This document shows positions 35,990-44,691 of a stretch of DNA of 64,000 bases, piece by piece; positions within the stretch are counted from its first letter, which is position 1, and every line of letters begins with the position of its first letter. The notes under the pieces were generated by a model. The model did no database searches and was not told the origin of the DNA. It was given only the letters and a program-made list of their open reading frames with translations. The stretch spans positions 439,621-503,620 of the forward strand of contig NZ_GL622296.1 in NCBI RefSeq assembly GCF_000185385.1. The letters run 5' to 3'. This stretch comes from Lachnoanaerobaculum saburreum DSM 3986. GTDB lineage: Bacteria > Bacillota > Clostridia > Lachnospirales > Lachnospiraceae. The translations under genes and the position numbers were made by a program.

Positions 35990-36863
35990 CTACTTTCATC
36001 TGGATTGCGGCAAGTACTGCTACCAGAATCAAAATAAGGAATGACATGGCGGCAGAATAGCCGAAGTTCGGCACATACTTAAAGGAAGAGTTATATATAT
36101 AATGTGACATTGTAATAGTTGAATTGGCAGGTCCGCCGCCTGTAAGGTTTACAGACTCGTCAAACAGCTGCAATGTACCGTTGGTGGACATTATCGCCGT
36201 AAGCAAAATCATCGGCTTTAAAAGCGGAATGGTAATCTTTCTCAGTATTTGGAAGTATGTGGCGCCGTCAATCTTTGCAGCCTCATATATGGAATATTCG
36301 ATATTTTGAAGTCCTGCAAGATAAAATACCATGTTGTAGCCTGTCCATCTCCAAAGCAGTGCGATAATAATTACAATTCTTGCGGTAAAAGGATTTGACA
36401 AAAAGTTGTATCCGGTGTGTAAGACACCAAGATGTATAAGCACATTGTTTATATAGCCGTCTACCGCAAACAGCGATCTGAAGATAATGGCATATGATAC
36501 AAGTGAAGTTGCACAAGGCAAAAATATGCAGGTTCTAAAAAGTCCTTTAAATCTAAGATGCTTGTCATTAAGCAGTGATGCCAAAAGCAGTGCAAATAAA
36601 AGCATAATAGGTACCTGTACTATCAAGTATATAAAGGTATTTTTCAAAGACTGCATAAAGACCGCATCTGAAAACATTCTCTTGTAGTTTGAAAGTCCTG
36701 CAAATCTTATTTTTGCTCCTACACCGGTTTGCATAGACAGTATGACAGCTCGTATCATAGGATAGAAACTCATAATCGCTATAAGCAGTGTTGCAGGAGT
36801 CAAAAATATCCAACCTGAGATATTTTGTTTTTGTGAGAGTGAAAATTTTTTCTTGGTTCCCAT
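35973..36863 (-). CDS. Sugar ABC transporter permease (MalF type)
   Basis: 296 aa with six membrane helices and the EAA loop YSIYEAAKIDGATYFQILRKITIP near residues 196-218. ATG 36863 (MGTKKKFSLSQ) follows a GAAGGAG SD; the frame opens seven codons further up, without an SD. CUT1-type inner-membrane partner of the following MalG-like gene. No ATP-binding subunit is encoded in this operon, so a shared MsmK-like ATPase elsewhere is likely. Confidence 0.92.
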   Translation of the reverse strand: MGTKKKFSLSQKQNISGWIFLTPATLLIAIMSFYPMIRAVILSMQTGVGAKIRFAGLSNYKRMFSDAVFMQSLKNTFIYLIVQVPIMLLFALLLASLLNDKHLRFKGLFRTCIFLPCATSLVSYAIIFRSLFAVDGYINNVLIHLGVLHTGYNFLSNPFTARIVIIIALLWRWTGYNMVFYLAGLQNIEYSIYEAAKIDGATYFQILRKITIPLLKPMILLTAIMSTNGTLQLFDESVNLTGGGPANSTITMSHYIYNSSFKYVPNFGYSAAMSFLILILVAVLAAIQMKVGDKRD

Positions 36864-36893
36864 TTTTTCTCCTTCTATAAACAAGGGGCAGAC

Positions 36894-36918
36894 TTGACTA
36901 TAGCCAAACCCACCCCCT
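36894..36918 (-). other. Short hairpin between binding-protein and permease genes
   Basis: On the minus strand, AGGGG (36918-36914) can pair with CCCCT (36898-36894). Such stems between binding-protein and permease genes often raise expression of the former. Only five base pairs, so tentative. Confidence 0.3.
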
Positions 36919-36931
36919 GAAGTTTAAAATA

Positions 36932-38257
36932 TTATTTGCTCATTGCAAAGTTTACAGTGTCCTGAACAGTCTTAAGCTCGCTGTCCACATCGGCACCTGC
37001 AATGATATTTGTAGCAGCTACAGCTACGGCATCTCTTGCTTCATAGTAGTAAACACCTGTATTGTTCTTTGGAGTTTTTGAGGCAAAGTCTGTAAGCAGT
37101 TTATAAACTTCCTGTCCACCGAAGAACTCTACCTTCTCGGAATAAGCTTCTGTATTACCTGCAGGTAACCATGTAGCAAGCGCACCGCTTGGAAGGATGC
37201 TGTCATAAAGCTTTGTGCTTCCTGCAAATGTCTTTGCAAGGAAATCAACCGCCAAATCTTTTTTCTTTGAAGCTCCGCTTACCGCCCAGCTTGAACCGCC
37301 GTTATTTGAGTAGTTGCTCTGCTCACCTATACCTGCAAGCTTTGGTAGATTTGTAATTGCCCACTTGCCTGATTGATCCTTTGCAGCTCTGATAGACCCC
37401 ATAATCCAGCAACCGTTGATAGTTCCTGCTACAGTTTCGGCATTCATAGTGGTAATGTATTGATCCCAGTCATTTACCAATACCATAACACCTGATTCTT
37501 TAAGTTCCTTATATGTCTCTAAAGCTTTCTTTAGAGTTTCATTTCCAATGATATTCGGGTTGCCTTCAGCGTCAAAGAGTGAAGCACCTGTAGACTGAAG
37601 CATAATCATTATGATATCCGCTTCATTTGCCTGACATGAAAGTAAAGGCTTACCGGTCTTTGCAAGCACATCTTTACCGATCTCTATATATTTATCCCAG
37701 TCTATATCTGTAAGATCGTCAATCTTGTAGCCTGCCTGCTCAAGAATATCTGTCCTATAAGCCGCTATAACGGTACCGTTATCAAAAGGAACACCGTAAT
37801 TTATATTGTTGATTGTAGAGTAAGCCAATTTACCGGGTGCAAACTGTGTAAAGTCAAATGCTTTAGTCTCCGTGAGATTGGTAAAGGCATCGGGGAATGA
37901 TATCTGATTTTTTGCAAACGCGTTATCCTGCATAAGGAAAATATCAGGCAATGTGGAGAGGTCTCCGGCAGCACCTGCAGTGCTGAGTTTGGTCTGAATA
38001 TCAGCCCAAGGTGTCTCAACTATATTCAACTTAAAGTCAGGATGGTCTGCCTGATAAACCTTTTCTGCTTCCTTCATAGCATTGATATTGAAAGCAGGAT
38101 CCCAACACCAAACTGTCAGTGTATTTTCATCTGCAGCGGCTGTATTGTTACCGGCAGATGAATCGCCGGTAGAAGCAGCCTTACCGCCGCCACAGCCGGA
38201 CAGTAGGCCGGTACACATTGCCCCAATCATAATTGCACTTAAAATTCTCTTTTTCAC
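36932..38257 (-). CDS. Sugar ABC transporter substrate-binding lipoprotein
   Basis: 441 aa from GTG 38257 (VKKRILSAIMIGAM), which follows the strong SD AAGGAGG; longer starts in the frame overlap this SD. Lipobox LLSGC at about 19-23, then a Ser/Ala/Asn-rich spacer. The body is a CUT1-type solute-binding protein (TVWCWDPAFNINAMKEAEKVY, NYGVPFDNGTVIAAYRTD, NGGSSWAVSG, DFLAKTFAGS). First gene of the operon with two permeases and lacZ. The bound sugar is probably a beta-galactoside, by context only. Confidence 0.93.
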   Translation of the reverse strand: MKKRILSAIMIGAMCTGLLSGCGGGKAASTGDSSAGNNTAAADENTLTVWCWDPAFNINAMKEAEKVYQADHPDFKLNIVETPWADIQTKLSTAGAAGDLSTLPDIFLMQDNAFAKNQISFPDAFTNLTETKAFDFTQFAPGKLAYSTINNINYGVPFDNGTVIAAYRTDILEQAGYKIDDLTDIDWDKYIEIGKDVLAKTGKPLLSCQANEADIIMIMLQSTGASLFDAEGNPNIIGNETLKKALETYKELKESGVMVLVNDWDQYITTMNAETVAGTINGCWIMGSIRAAKDQSGKWAITNLPKLAGIGEQSNYSNNGGSSWAVSGASKKKDLAVDFLAKTFAGSTKLYDSILPSGALATWLPAGNTEAYSEKVEFFGGQEVYKLLTDFASKTPKNNTGVYYYEARDAVAVAATNIIAGADVDSELKTVQDTVNFAMSK

Positions 38258-38357
38258 GAAAAAGTCCTCCTTATTGTCACAATCCGGCAAAAGCCATGTT
38301 AATAAAACCGGGAAAACAGCTCAGTTAAATTACACCGGATTGACGCTAGTTTTAAGG

Positions 38358-38387
38358 ATTATACAATATGATAAAAATATTTGTCTA
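38358..38387 (-). promoter_or_regulatory. Promoter of sugar ABC-lacZ operon
   Basis: On the minus strand TAGACA (38387-38382), 18-bp spacer, exact TATAAT (38363-38358). The leader to GTG 38257 is about 95 nt. Confidence 0.65.
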
Positions 38388-38508
38388 TGGTAGTAATATA
38401 CTATTATAAACTATATTTTTGTGCAGAATGTAGAATGTTGAATGTAAAAACATTATAATATAATAAAATAATGGCGATATTTAAAGTAAGTGCATTTGAT
38501 ATACAAAA

Positions 38509-38543
38509 AACTCTTTGAAAATTGAAAAAACTTTCAAAGAGTT
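38509..38543 (-). terminator. Terminator of rpn-like gene
   Basis: AACTCTTTGAAA/TTTCAAAGAGTT (38509-38520 with 38532-38543). On the minus strand the stem is followed by TTTTTTGTAT. Confidence 0.8.
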
Positions 38544-38674
38544 CTGCATTTTATCAGTATAAAATATTAGTTGATAAAGCTGTGAGTGTATATAAAAATC
38601 CGGCAAACAGACCTTTTATACTTAGCTTTACCGCTTTCTCATTAAGAAACAGTAGATTAACAGTTATTTCACCT

Positions 38675-38989
38675 TTACAGTGATAATATCATCTCTTTTG
38701 ATAATCCCGTAAGTTCCATAATCAGACTTATATCAAAACCTTTTTTCTTCATGCCCTGTGCAATATTTTTCTTTTCAAGTTCAGCACCTTCTGCAAGCCC
38801 TTCCTGTCTGCCTTCTGCAAGCCCTTCCTGTCTGCCTGCCACAAGCCCTTCCTGTCTGCCTGCCACAAGCCCTTCCTGTCTGCCTTCTGCAAGCCCTTCC
38901 TGTCTGCCTGCCACAAGCCCTTCCTGTCTGCCTGCCACAAGTCCTTCCTGCCTGCCTTTGTTTATCATAATATCGATAACTTCACACAT
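38675..38989 (-). CDS. Predicted internal-start product of the rpn-like gene (RpnS-like, 104 aa)
   Basis: In-frame ATG 38989 begins MCEVIDIMINKG and shares the stop of the full-length gene. It has an optimal ribosome-binding site, AAAAGGAGG ending eight bases upstream, embedded in the coding sequence for EKEANY. The product would consist of a short helix, the seven GRQEGL repeats and the C-terminal helices. By analogy with E. coli RpnS proteins it could bind and restrain the full-length nuclease. This is inferred from sequence only. Confidence 0.55.
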   Translation of the reverse strand: MCEVIDIMINKGRQEGLVAGRQEGLVAGRQEGLAEGRQEGLVAGRQEGLVAGRQEGLAEGRQEGLAEGAELEKKNIAQGMKKKGFDISLIMELTGLSKEMILSL

Positions 38990-39673
38990 ATAGTTTGCCT
39001 CCTTTTCATGTACTTCTTCTATTATTTCTTCAAATCTGTTGTCATTTGTCATTGCCGACATCAGGTTCAACACTTCGTCTATATGTTCTATCTTATACAT
39101 CTCCGGTTCATATGTATTATTTTTCTGCATCTGATATAGATAGTCCGCCAATACTCTAAAATCGCTTTTAAAGAGTTTTCTCTTTTCTTCCGGTAGATAA
39201 GCTATCTCAAAAAGATTGATTTTATAGTCATTTACATACGGCTTTAATCTATCATCCACATCTACTATACCTAAGATATTTTTTGGATAATTCCATCTGC
39301 CCTTATGACCTAAGTACAGTACCAATGTGATAACCGGATATTTTTGCTTACTTCTATTTTTTCTGTTGGATTGTCTGCCATACTCCGCACCGTCATAGCT
39401 GATAACTCTTAGAGGCATAAGCTTATCAGGATCTGACTGATTCTCAAACCCGAACATAGCAATATTTATCTTATTGCCTTGCCAATATTTAGCTACATCC
39501 CTGTCTTGATAACTGAGTTTGCCGCCAACCCTTTTTGAACTGTTGGTAGGCATATCAACCAAGTCATCCTCCCTGACTACCATCTCACCGTTAAACAGCA
39601 ATACATTTACTATATCAATAAAAACGTCATTGTGCTGCTCAAGCATCTTTTCAGTTATGTCTTTTTGTGCCAT
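38675..39673 (-). CDS. Rpn-family PD-(D/E)XK nuclease (recombination-promoting nuclease / 'transposase-like')
   Basis: 332 aa from ATG 39673, which follows AGGAGG. The N-terminal ~230 residues resemble the PDDEXK nuclease-family 'transposase' group: an early DVAKYWQGNKINIAMFGFENQS strand region, then RVISYDGAEYGRQ and PVITLVLYLGHKGRW. The C-terminal part carries seven copies of an 8-residue GRQEGL(VA/AE) repeat, then an ELEKKNIAQGMKKKGFDISLIMELTGLS helix pair. A perfect SD (AAAAGGAGG, 39006-38998) sits inside the gene eight bases before an in-frame ATG at 38989. In E. coli Rpn proteins a comparable internal start makes a short antitoxin. Preceded 36 nt upstream by a stand-alone copy of the C-terminal piece. 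Confidence 0.85.
   Translation of the reverse strand: MAQKDITEKMLEQHNDVFIDIVNVLLFNGEMVVREDDLVDMPTNSSKRVGGKLSYQDRDVAKYWQGNKINIAMFGFENQSDPDKLMPLRVISYDGAEYGRQSNRKNRSKQKYPVITLVLYLGHKGRWNYPKNILGIVDVDDRLKPYVNDYKINLFEIAYLPEEKRKLFKSDFRVLADYLYQMQKNNTYEPEMYKIEHIDEVLNLMSAMTNDNRFEEIIEEVHEKEANYMCEVIDIMINKGRQEGLVAGRQEGLVAGRQEGLAEGRQEGLVAGRQEGLVAGRQEGLAEGRQEGLAEGAELEKKNIAQGMKKKGFDISLIMELTGLSKEMILSL
38789..38956 (-). repeat. Seven 24-bp in-frame tandem repeats
   Basis: Seven direct copies of a 24-bp unit encode GRQEGLVA or GRQEGLAE in the order VA-VA-AE-VA-VA-AE-AE. The partial 72-bp periodicity suggests recent expansion by slippage or unequal exchange. The neighbouring ORF has only two such units. Confidence 0.9.
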
Positions 39674-39709
39674 ACTTCCTCCTGTGAAAATATTATTATA
39701 GAACCTCAT

Positions 39710-39916
39710 TTACAGTGATAATATCATCTCTTTTGATAATCCTGTAAGTTCCATAATCAGACTTATATCAAAACCTTTTTTCTTCATGCCCTGTGCAATA
39801 TTTTTCTTTTCAAGTTCAGCACCTTCTGCAAGCCCTTCTGCAAACCCTTCCTGTCTGCCTGCCACAAGTCCTTCCTGTCTGCCTTTGTTTATCATAATAT
39901 CGATAATTTCACACAT
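39710..39916 (-). CDS. Stand-alone 68-aa RpnS-like ORF (duplicated C-terminal fragment)
   Basis: The 68-aa product begins MCEIIDIMINKG and is nearly identical to the internal-start product of the following gene, but has only two GRQEG units plus a short GLAEG. It ends with the same AELEKKNIAQGMKKKGFDISLIMELTGLSKEMILSL. AAGGAGAAC ahead of ATG 39916 is a good SD, so it is translatable. It could be a decaying partial duplication (pseudogene) or a genuine extra antitoxin-type protein. It starts exactly at the internal start codon of the full gene, which favours the second reading. Lies 74 nt downstream of murG on the same strand. Confidence 0.6.
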   Translation of the reverse strand: MCEIIDIMINKGRQEGLVAGRQEGFAEGLAEGAELEKKNIAQGMKKKGFDISLIMELTGLSKEMILSL

Positions 39917-39990
39917 GTAGTTCTCCTTATATAGTTTAAAATAACTGTATTACACGAGGAATTTTAATCAAATATCAGCAACTTGCCATA

Positions 39991-41049
39991 CTAACTGTAC
40001 TGCTTTATCAGCTTTAAGATATTTGTGACACCGTTTTTGGCATCGGATTTAGACATGGCATCTATATACTTTTGCCTGTTTTTATAAAGTGCATGTATCT
40101 CATCAGATAAAGAAATATTGTTAAGAGCTTCCTCATCTATAACCTCCGAATAGCCGGCATTTTCAAAAGATTCGGCATTCAGTATCTGATCTCCTCTGGA
40201 GGCTGCACCGGATAGAGGTATCAAAAGATTCGGCTTTCTAAGAGCCAAAAGTTCAAAGATAGTATTGGCACCTGCTCTGGACACCACCACATCTGCAAGG
40301 GCAAAAAAGTCCTTCAGCTCCTTATCTACATATTCATACTGTAGATAACCGGACTTTCCAATCAGACTTTCATCCGTATTGCCTTTTCCACAGATATGTA
40401 TTACATTAAATTCTTGTAAAATCTCATCTAAGGACTTTCTGACGGCGGTGTTTACAATCACAGAACCGAGACTTCCGCCTATTATAAGTAAAGTAGGCTT
40501 ATTATAAAAGCCTGTGAGCTTTTTTGCCGCTTCTTTGTTACCGCTTAGAAGCTCCTCTCGTATAGGAGAACCTGTAAGTATTGATTTATTTTTGGGGAGA
40601 TACTGTAATGTTTCGGGGAAGTTGGTACAAATCTTAGTTGCAAACCTGATTGCTATCTTGTTGGCAAGTCCCGGGGTGATATCAGACTCATGTATAATAA
40701 CAGGGATTTTTGAGAGTGCGGCCGCTATGACTACAGGTACACTGACAAATCCGCCTTTTGAAAAAACGATATCAGGTGAATATTTTTTTATTATACTTTT
40801 TGCTTCAAAGAGTCCTTTAAGTACTTTGAAAGGGTCGGTAAAGTTCTTTAAATCAAAGTATCTTCTAAGCTTTCCTGAAGATATGCCCTCATAGGGGATA
40901 TTCTGTGCCTTTATAAGACCTTCTTCCATACCGTTTTTGCTGCCGATATACTTTATATCATATCCGGCTTCTCTTAGTGCAGGCAAGAGCGCGATATTCG
41001 GGGTGATATGACCTGCAGTACCACCACCTGTTAATATTATTTTTTTCAT
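39991..41049 (-). CDS. murG: UDP-GlcNAc:undecaprenyl-PP-MurNAc-pentapeptide GlcNAc transferase
   Basis: Makes lipid II at the inner face of the membrane. 352 aa from ATG 41049 ([25 protein letters not shown]); the frame is open 18 codons further, but this start gives the conserved N-terminus. Motifs: the glycine loop [31 protein letters not shown], and the donor-site [25 protein letters not shown]. The SD is modest (GGAAAC). The gene lies outside a dcw cluster and is transcribed alone from a promoter overlapping that of mtnN, so it may be a second murG or a dispersed wall gene. Confidence 0.93.
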   Translation of the reverse strand: MKKIILTGGGTAGHITPNIALLPALREAGYDIKYIGSKNGMEEGLIKAQNIPYEGISSGKLRRYFDLKNFTDPFKVLKGLFEAKSIIKKYSPDIVFSKGGFVSVPVVIAAALSKIPVIIHESDITPGLANKIAIRFATKICTNFPETLQYLPKNKSILTGSPIREELLSGNKEAAKKLTGFYNKPTLLIIGGSLGSVIVNTAVRKSLDEILQEFNVIHICGKGNTDESLIGKSGYLQYEYVDKELKDFFALADVVVSRAGANTIFELLALRKPNLLIPLSGAASRGDQILNAESFENAGYSEVIDEEALNNISLSDEIHALYKNRQKYIDAMSKSDAKNGVTNILKLIKQYS

Positions 41050-41067
41050 ATTGTTTCCATTCTCATA

Positions 41068-41096
41068 TTGTAATAAGGGTATTATATAAGTATAAT
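41068..41096 (+). promoter_or_regulatory. Promoter of mtnN
   Basis: TTGTAA (41068-41073), 17-bp spacer, exact TATAAT (41091-41096). Confidence 0.65.
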
Positions 41097-41117
41097 TTAA
41101 CAAATATAAATATTCAA
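41089..41117 (-). promoter_or_regulatory. Promoter of murG, overlapping mtnN promoter
   Basis: On the minus strand TTGAAT (41117-41112), 17-bp spacer, TATACT (41094-41089). Its -10 box overlaps the mtnN -10 box by four bases. Confidence 0.6.
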
Positions 41118-41130
41118 GTGAGGAAGTATA

Positions 41131-41853
41131 ATGATTGGTATAATCGGTGCGATGGAAGAGGAAATCTCAAAGTTAAAAGAGATTATGGAGAATAAGGAAA
41201 TAAAGACAATAGCAGGTATGGAATTTGTCAAAGGTGAAATCTCAAAAAAACAGGTTACAGTGGTACGCTCCGGCATAGGTAAGGTAAATGCGGCAGCCTG
41301 TACACAGATACTGATAGACAGATTTAAAGTGGATGCAATTGTCAATACAGGTATTGCAGGCTCACTGAAAAATGAAATCAATATAGGTGATATTGTACTG
41401 TCTACAGATACAGTAATACATGATATGAATGTAGAGGGCTTCGGCTACAAGAGAGGTCAGGTGCCGAGGATGGACGTATTTGCATTCCCTACAGATGATG
41501 CTTTAAGAAGTCTTGCAAAGAAAATCTGTGAAGAGGATTTAAAAGACATTTCCGTATTTGAAGGCAGAGTATTAAGCGGTGATATTTTTGTATCGGATAA
41601 AGCGACAAAAAAAGATTTGAAAGAAACTTTCGGAGGCTATTGTACAGAGATGGAAGGTGCCGCCATAGCACAGGTCGCATACCTTAACAAAATCAAAGTG
41701 CTTATAATAAGATCAATATCGGATAAAGCGGATGATGCTGCAAGTATGGACTATCCGGAGTTTGAAAAAAAGGCAATAGAACATAGTGTGAAACTGACAA
41801 AGAAGTTGATAGAAACTGTTGACGGCGACTCCCCTATTGATAATAATAATTAG
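41131..41853 (+). CDS. mtnN: 5'-methylthioadenosine/S-adenosylhomocysteine nucleosidase
   Basis: Splits MTA and SAH to adenine and the thio-sugar in SAM recycling. 240 aa. Motifs: [12 protein letters not shown] (with the acidic catalytic Glu), [19 protein letters not shown], and the substrate-binding [15 protein letters not shown] with SISDKAD near the end. SD GAGGAAG precedes ATG 41131. A short extra tail ([11 protein letters not shown]) follows the fold and overlaps the next gene's promoter. Confidence 0.94.
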   Translation: MIGIIGAMEEEISKLKEIMENKEIKTIAGMEFVKGEISKKQVTVVRSGIGKVNAAACTQILIDRFKVDAIVNTGIAGSLKNEINIGDIVLSTDTVIHDMNVEGFGYKRGQVPRMDVFAFPTDDALRSLAKKICEEDLKDISVFEGRVLSGDIFVSDKATKKDLKETFGGYCTEMEGAAIAQVAYLNKIKVLIIRSISDKADDAASMDYPEFEKKAIEHSVKLTKKLIETVDGDSPIDNNN

Positions 41854-41865
41854 TTGTTATAAAAT
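41837..41865 (+). promoter_or_regulatory. Promoter of pgi operon
   Basis: TTGATA (41837-41842), 17-bp spacer, TAAAAT (41860-41865), inside and just past the mtnN 3' end. Confidence 0.6.
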
Positions 41866-41935
41866 ACAGATAAATTTGGGGTTAAGACTTTTTCTCCAAA
41901 CGTTACCATTGATTTAAGTTTGAAAGGCGAGAAAG

Positions 41936-43288
41936 ATGAATAAGACAGTAAGTTTTGATTATTCAAAAGCGGCAGGTTTTTTGGGAGCTGATGAGTTACA
42001 AAATTTTAAGACTATAACACTGAATGCTAAAGATACACTGCTGTCAAGGTCAGGAGCAGGCAACGATTTTTTGGGATGGATAGATTTACCGGTAAACTAT
42101 GACAAAGAAGAGTTTGACAGAATAAAACAGACAGCAAAAAAAATAAAAGAAGATTCAGATGTACTTCTGGTAGTAGGAATCGGCGGTTCATACCTTGGAG
42201 CAAGAGCGGCAATCGAGTTTTTAAGCCACAGTTTTTACAACTGCCTTGACAAGTCACAGAGAAAGACACCACAGATAATATTCTGCGGAAACTCAATCTC
42301 ATCAAAATATATTGCAGACATAAAAGACCTGTTAAAAGACAAAGATTTCTCAATCAATATCATATCAAAGTCCGGAACCACCACAGAGCCGGCTATCAGC
42401 TTCAGAGTATTCAAAGAAATGCTTATAGAAAAGTACGGCAAAGAAGCAAACAAAAGGATCTATGCCACTACAGATAAGGCAAAGGGAGCATTAAAGTCGC
42501 TTGCAAATGAAGAAGGCTATGAAAGCTTTATTGTACCTGATGATATAGGAGGAAGATTCTCGGTAATTACAGCGGTAGGACTGCTTCCGATAGCGGTAGC
42601 GGGAATAGATATAGACGAGCTTATGGCAGGTGCCGCGGCAACCAGAGAAGAAGTGCTAAGCAAAGACTTTGAAGAAAATCCGTCACTTCTGTATGCGGCT
42701 CTCAGAAATATTTTCCTAAGAAAAGGAAAGAATATAGAAGTAACGGCCAACTATGAACCTAGCCTGCACTATGTAGCCGAGTGGGTAAAACAACTCTTTG
42801 GTGAGAGCGAGGGCAAGGATAATAGAGGTATATTCCCGGCTGCGGTGGATCTTACAACAGACCTTCACTCAATGGGTCAGTATATCCAGGACGGTGCCAG
42901 AATAATGTTTGAGACGGTACTTGATATAGAGAAGTCTCCGGCGGAGATATTGCTTAAAGAAGAAGAGACGGATACGGACGGTATGAACTATCTGGCAGGA
43001 AAAAGCGTGGATTTTGTCAATAAGTCCGCAATGAACGGAACAATACTTGCACATACAGACGGCAATGTGCCTAACCTTAAGATAAACATTCCCGATATAA
43101 GTGCATTCTCACTTGGAAGCCTCTTTTACTTCTATGAGTTTGCATGCGGTGTCAGCGGATATATTCTTGGAGTAAATCCGTTCAACCAGCCGGGAGTTGA
43201 AAGCTATAAGGCAAATATGTTCGCACTTTTGGGAAAGCCGGGATATGAAAGTCAGAGAGAAGAACTGATAAAGAGGCTTGGTCAATGA
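41936..43288 (+). CDS. pgi: Glucose-6-phosphate isomerase
   Basis: Interconverts glucose-6-P and fructose-6-P. 450 aa, the shorter Firmicute type. Motifs: [31 protein letters not shown] (phosphate site), [21 protein letters not shown] (with the Arg of PGI signature 1), and [12 protein letters not shown] with the active-site region before the C-terminus. SD AAAGGCGAG precedes ATG 41936. Its stop overlaps the next gene's start (ATGA). glcK, the preceding enzyme step, is encoded four genes downstream. Confidence 0.96.
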   Translation: MNKTVSFDYSKAAGFLGADELQNFKTITLNAKDTLLSRSGAGNDFLGWIDLPVNYDKEEFDRIKQTAKKIKEDSDVLLVVGIGGSYLGARAAIEFLSHSFYNCLDKSQRKTPQIIFCGNSISSKYIADIKDLLKDKDFSINIISKSGTTTEPAISFRVFKEMLIEKYGKEANKRIYATTDKAKGALKSLANEEGYESFIVPDDIGGRFSVITAVGLLPIAVAGIDIDELMAGAAATREEVLSKDFEENPSLLYAALRNIFLRKGKNIEVTANYEPSLHYVAEWVKQLFGESEGKDNRGIFPAAVDLTTDLHSMGQYIQDGARIMFETVLDIEKSPAEILLKEEETDTDGMNYLAGKSVDFVNKSAMNGTILAHTDGNVPNLKINIPDISAFSLGSLFYFYEFACGVSGYILGVNPFNQPGVESYKANMFALLGKPGYESQREELIKRLGQ

Positions 43289-43554
43289 TGTTCAGGCTTT
43301 GGGGTAGGATGTTTAAAGACAATCGTATGATAAAAGACCATGTGGCACAAGACGGTGACTACACTAAAGACAGAAAGACCATGGTATTTGATACGATTAG
43401 AGAGATATGTCATAAGTTTGATGTAGCGGAACCGATATGGCTGTTGCCGAATATAGATGACTTTGCATATAGAGGTAAGGTAAGATTTGGTGCCGACAAT
43501 TTTATAGAACAGATAGATTTTGATTATCTTGAAATACAGATAATCGAAGAATAG
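43285..43554 (+). CDS. 89-aa conserved-looking protein of unknown function
   Basis: Starts at ATG 43285, overlapping the pgi stop, so translation is coupled (a second ATG follows directly). The 89-aa product is soluble, with basic N-terminal residues and an acidic C-terminal half ([35 protein letters not shown]). No family recognised with confidence. The tight link to pgi and to the coiled-coil gene downstream indicates one operon. Confidence 0.75.
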   Translation: MMFRLWGRMFKDNRMIKDHVAQDGDYTKDRKTMVFDTIREICHKFDVAEPIWLLPNIDDFAYRGKVRFGADNFIEQIDFDYLEIQIIEE

Positions 43555-43593
43555 GGGGAAACCCCGAAGAATAATATATAACGGAGAATATAT

Positions 43594-44688
43594 ATGGCGG
43601 AACCTATACTAGACTATGAAAGTTTCTTTGAGGGTGCAAAAAACGCTTTGCTGGAATTGGATACACTTAGTACGGAAGAACAAAGACTGGGTGTTGAAAG
43701 TGAAAGAATATCAAAGGCGATAGCTTCAGAAAAAAAGGCTACTAATGACAGGATAGCGGATACCACCACAAAAAGATTAAAAGAAATAACATCTACATAT
43801 GACAGTGAGATAAAAAAAGTCGAAGAGCAAAAGAAAGCTGTAGAAATAAAAAAAGAAAAAGCAAAGAGTAAGAAGATAGGTGAGAGAATTGCAGACGAGA
43901 CAAGAGATTTGAGAGAACATATCAAATCTATAAAGTCGGGAATAAAACAGGAAATGAAAACGGTAGGTATTCCTGAATTTTGCAATACCGGATGGTACCT
44001 TACATTTTATTTTCCGCACAAATTTTTTGACTATATAAAACTGCTTATAACTGTAGTGGTATTATTCCTCGGACTGCCTGTACTTATATACAGACTTATA
44101 CCTGAACATAAACCTATATACCTGACTTTTATATACTTTGTTATAGTACTTTTGATAGGCGGACTGTATATCATTGTAGGCAATCTTACCAAGGCAAGAT
44201 ATAGAGACAACCTGATGAAGATAAGGGCAATGAGAGATAATATAGACCATGATATGAAAAGAATCGCTCTTATCACAAAGGATATCAACAATGATTCGGC
44301 AGATGACAGATATGATCTCTCATCCTTTGATGCCGAGATAGAAGCCGCCAATGACAAACTGTCAAATATAAATGAAAAGAGAAATGCGGCTATAAGCGAC
44401 TTTGAAAACAATACAAAGAAGATTATTACAGATGAGATAACGGAAAGTTCAAGAGAAAGACTGGATAATCTGAACAGTGAACTCGAAATGACAAAGAAAA
44501 GTCTAAGCAGTATAGCGGACAGAAGGTCACAGATAAACTTAACAATATCGGATAAATATGAGTCATATCTGGGAAGAGACTTTTTGAATACAGAAAGAAT
44601 AGAAGCATTGCAAAAACTGATATCCGACGGGGAAGCCGGCAATATCAGTGATGCCATAGATCTGTATGAAAGAAGGAAAAACGGGTAA
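43594..44688 (+). CDS. Coiled-coil protein with central pair of membrane helices
   Basis: 364 aa. N-terminal coiled coil (about 25-125, rich in Lys/Glu: EIKKVEEQKKAVEIKKEKAK), then two adjacent membrane helices (about 148-200, LLITVVVLFLGLPVLIY and IYLTFIYFVIVLLIGGLYIIV). A second coiled coil follows (about 205-335). Both soluble parts therefore face the same, probably cytosolic, side. No enzyme motif. SD GGAG lies ahead of ATG 43594. Function unknown. Next to a DUF5711 membrane protein, with which it may form a complex (inference). Confidence 0.75.
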   Translation: MAEPILDYESFFEGAKNALLELDTLSTEEQRLGVESERISKAIASEKKATNDRIADTTTKRLKEITSTYDSEIKKVEEQKKAVEIKKEKAKSKKIGERIADETRDLREHIKSIKSGIKQEMKTVGIPEFCNTGWYLTFYFPHKFFDYIKLLITVVVLFLGLPVLIYRLIPEHKPIYLTFIYFVIVLLIGGLYIIVGNLTKARYRDNLMKIRAMRDNIDHDMKRIALITKDINNDSADDRYDLSSFDAEIEAANDKLSNINEKRNAAISDFENNTKKIITDEITESSRERLDNLNSELEMTKKSLSSIADRRSQINLTISDKYESYLGRDFLNTERIEALQKLISDGEAGNISDAIDLYERRKNG

Positions 44689-44691
44689 GCA

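Larger units (their letters stand above)
38291..38674 (-). other. Intergenic region between sugar operon and rpn-like gene
   Basis: No ORF. It holds the sugar-operon promoter (38358-38387), a small palindrome TAGTA-ATA-TACTA (38391-38403) just upstream of that promoter's -35, and the rpn-like gene's terminator (38509-38543). The rest (about 38404-38508 and 38544-38674) is AT-rich and I see nothing else in it. No clear CcpA box was found. Confidence 0.5.

Noticed and set aside
38789..38956. Regular 24-bp direct repeats that could suggest a CRISPR array
   Set aside because: Units are contiguous with no spacers and are in-frame coding repeats (GRQEGL) of the rpn-like gene.
38675..39673. Insertion sequence / transposase
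   Set aside because: Rpn-type genes are often labelled transposase, but no terminal inverted repeats or target duplications were seen. The nuclease fold and internal start fit the Rpn family better.
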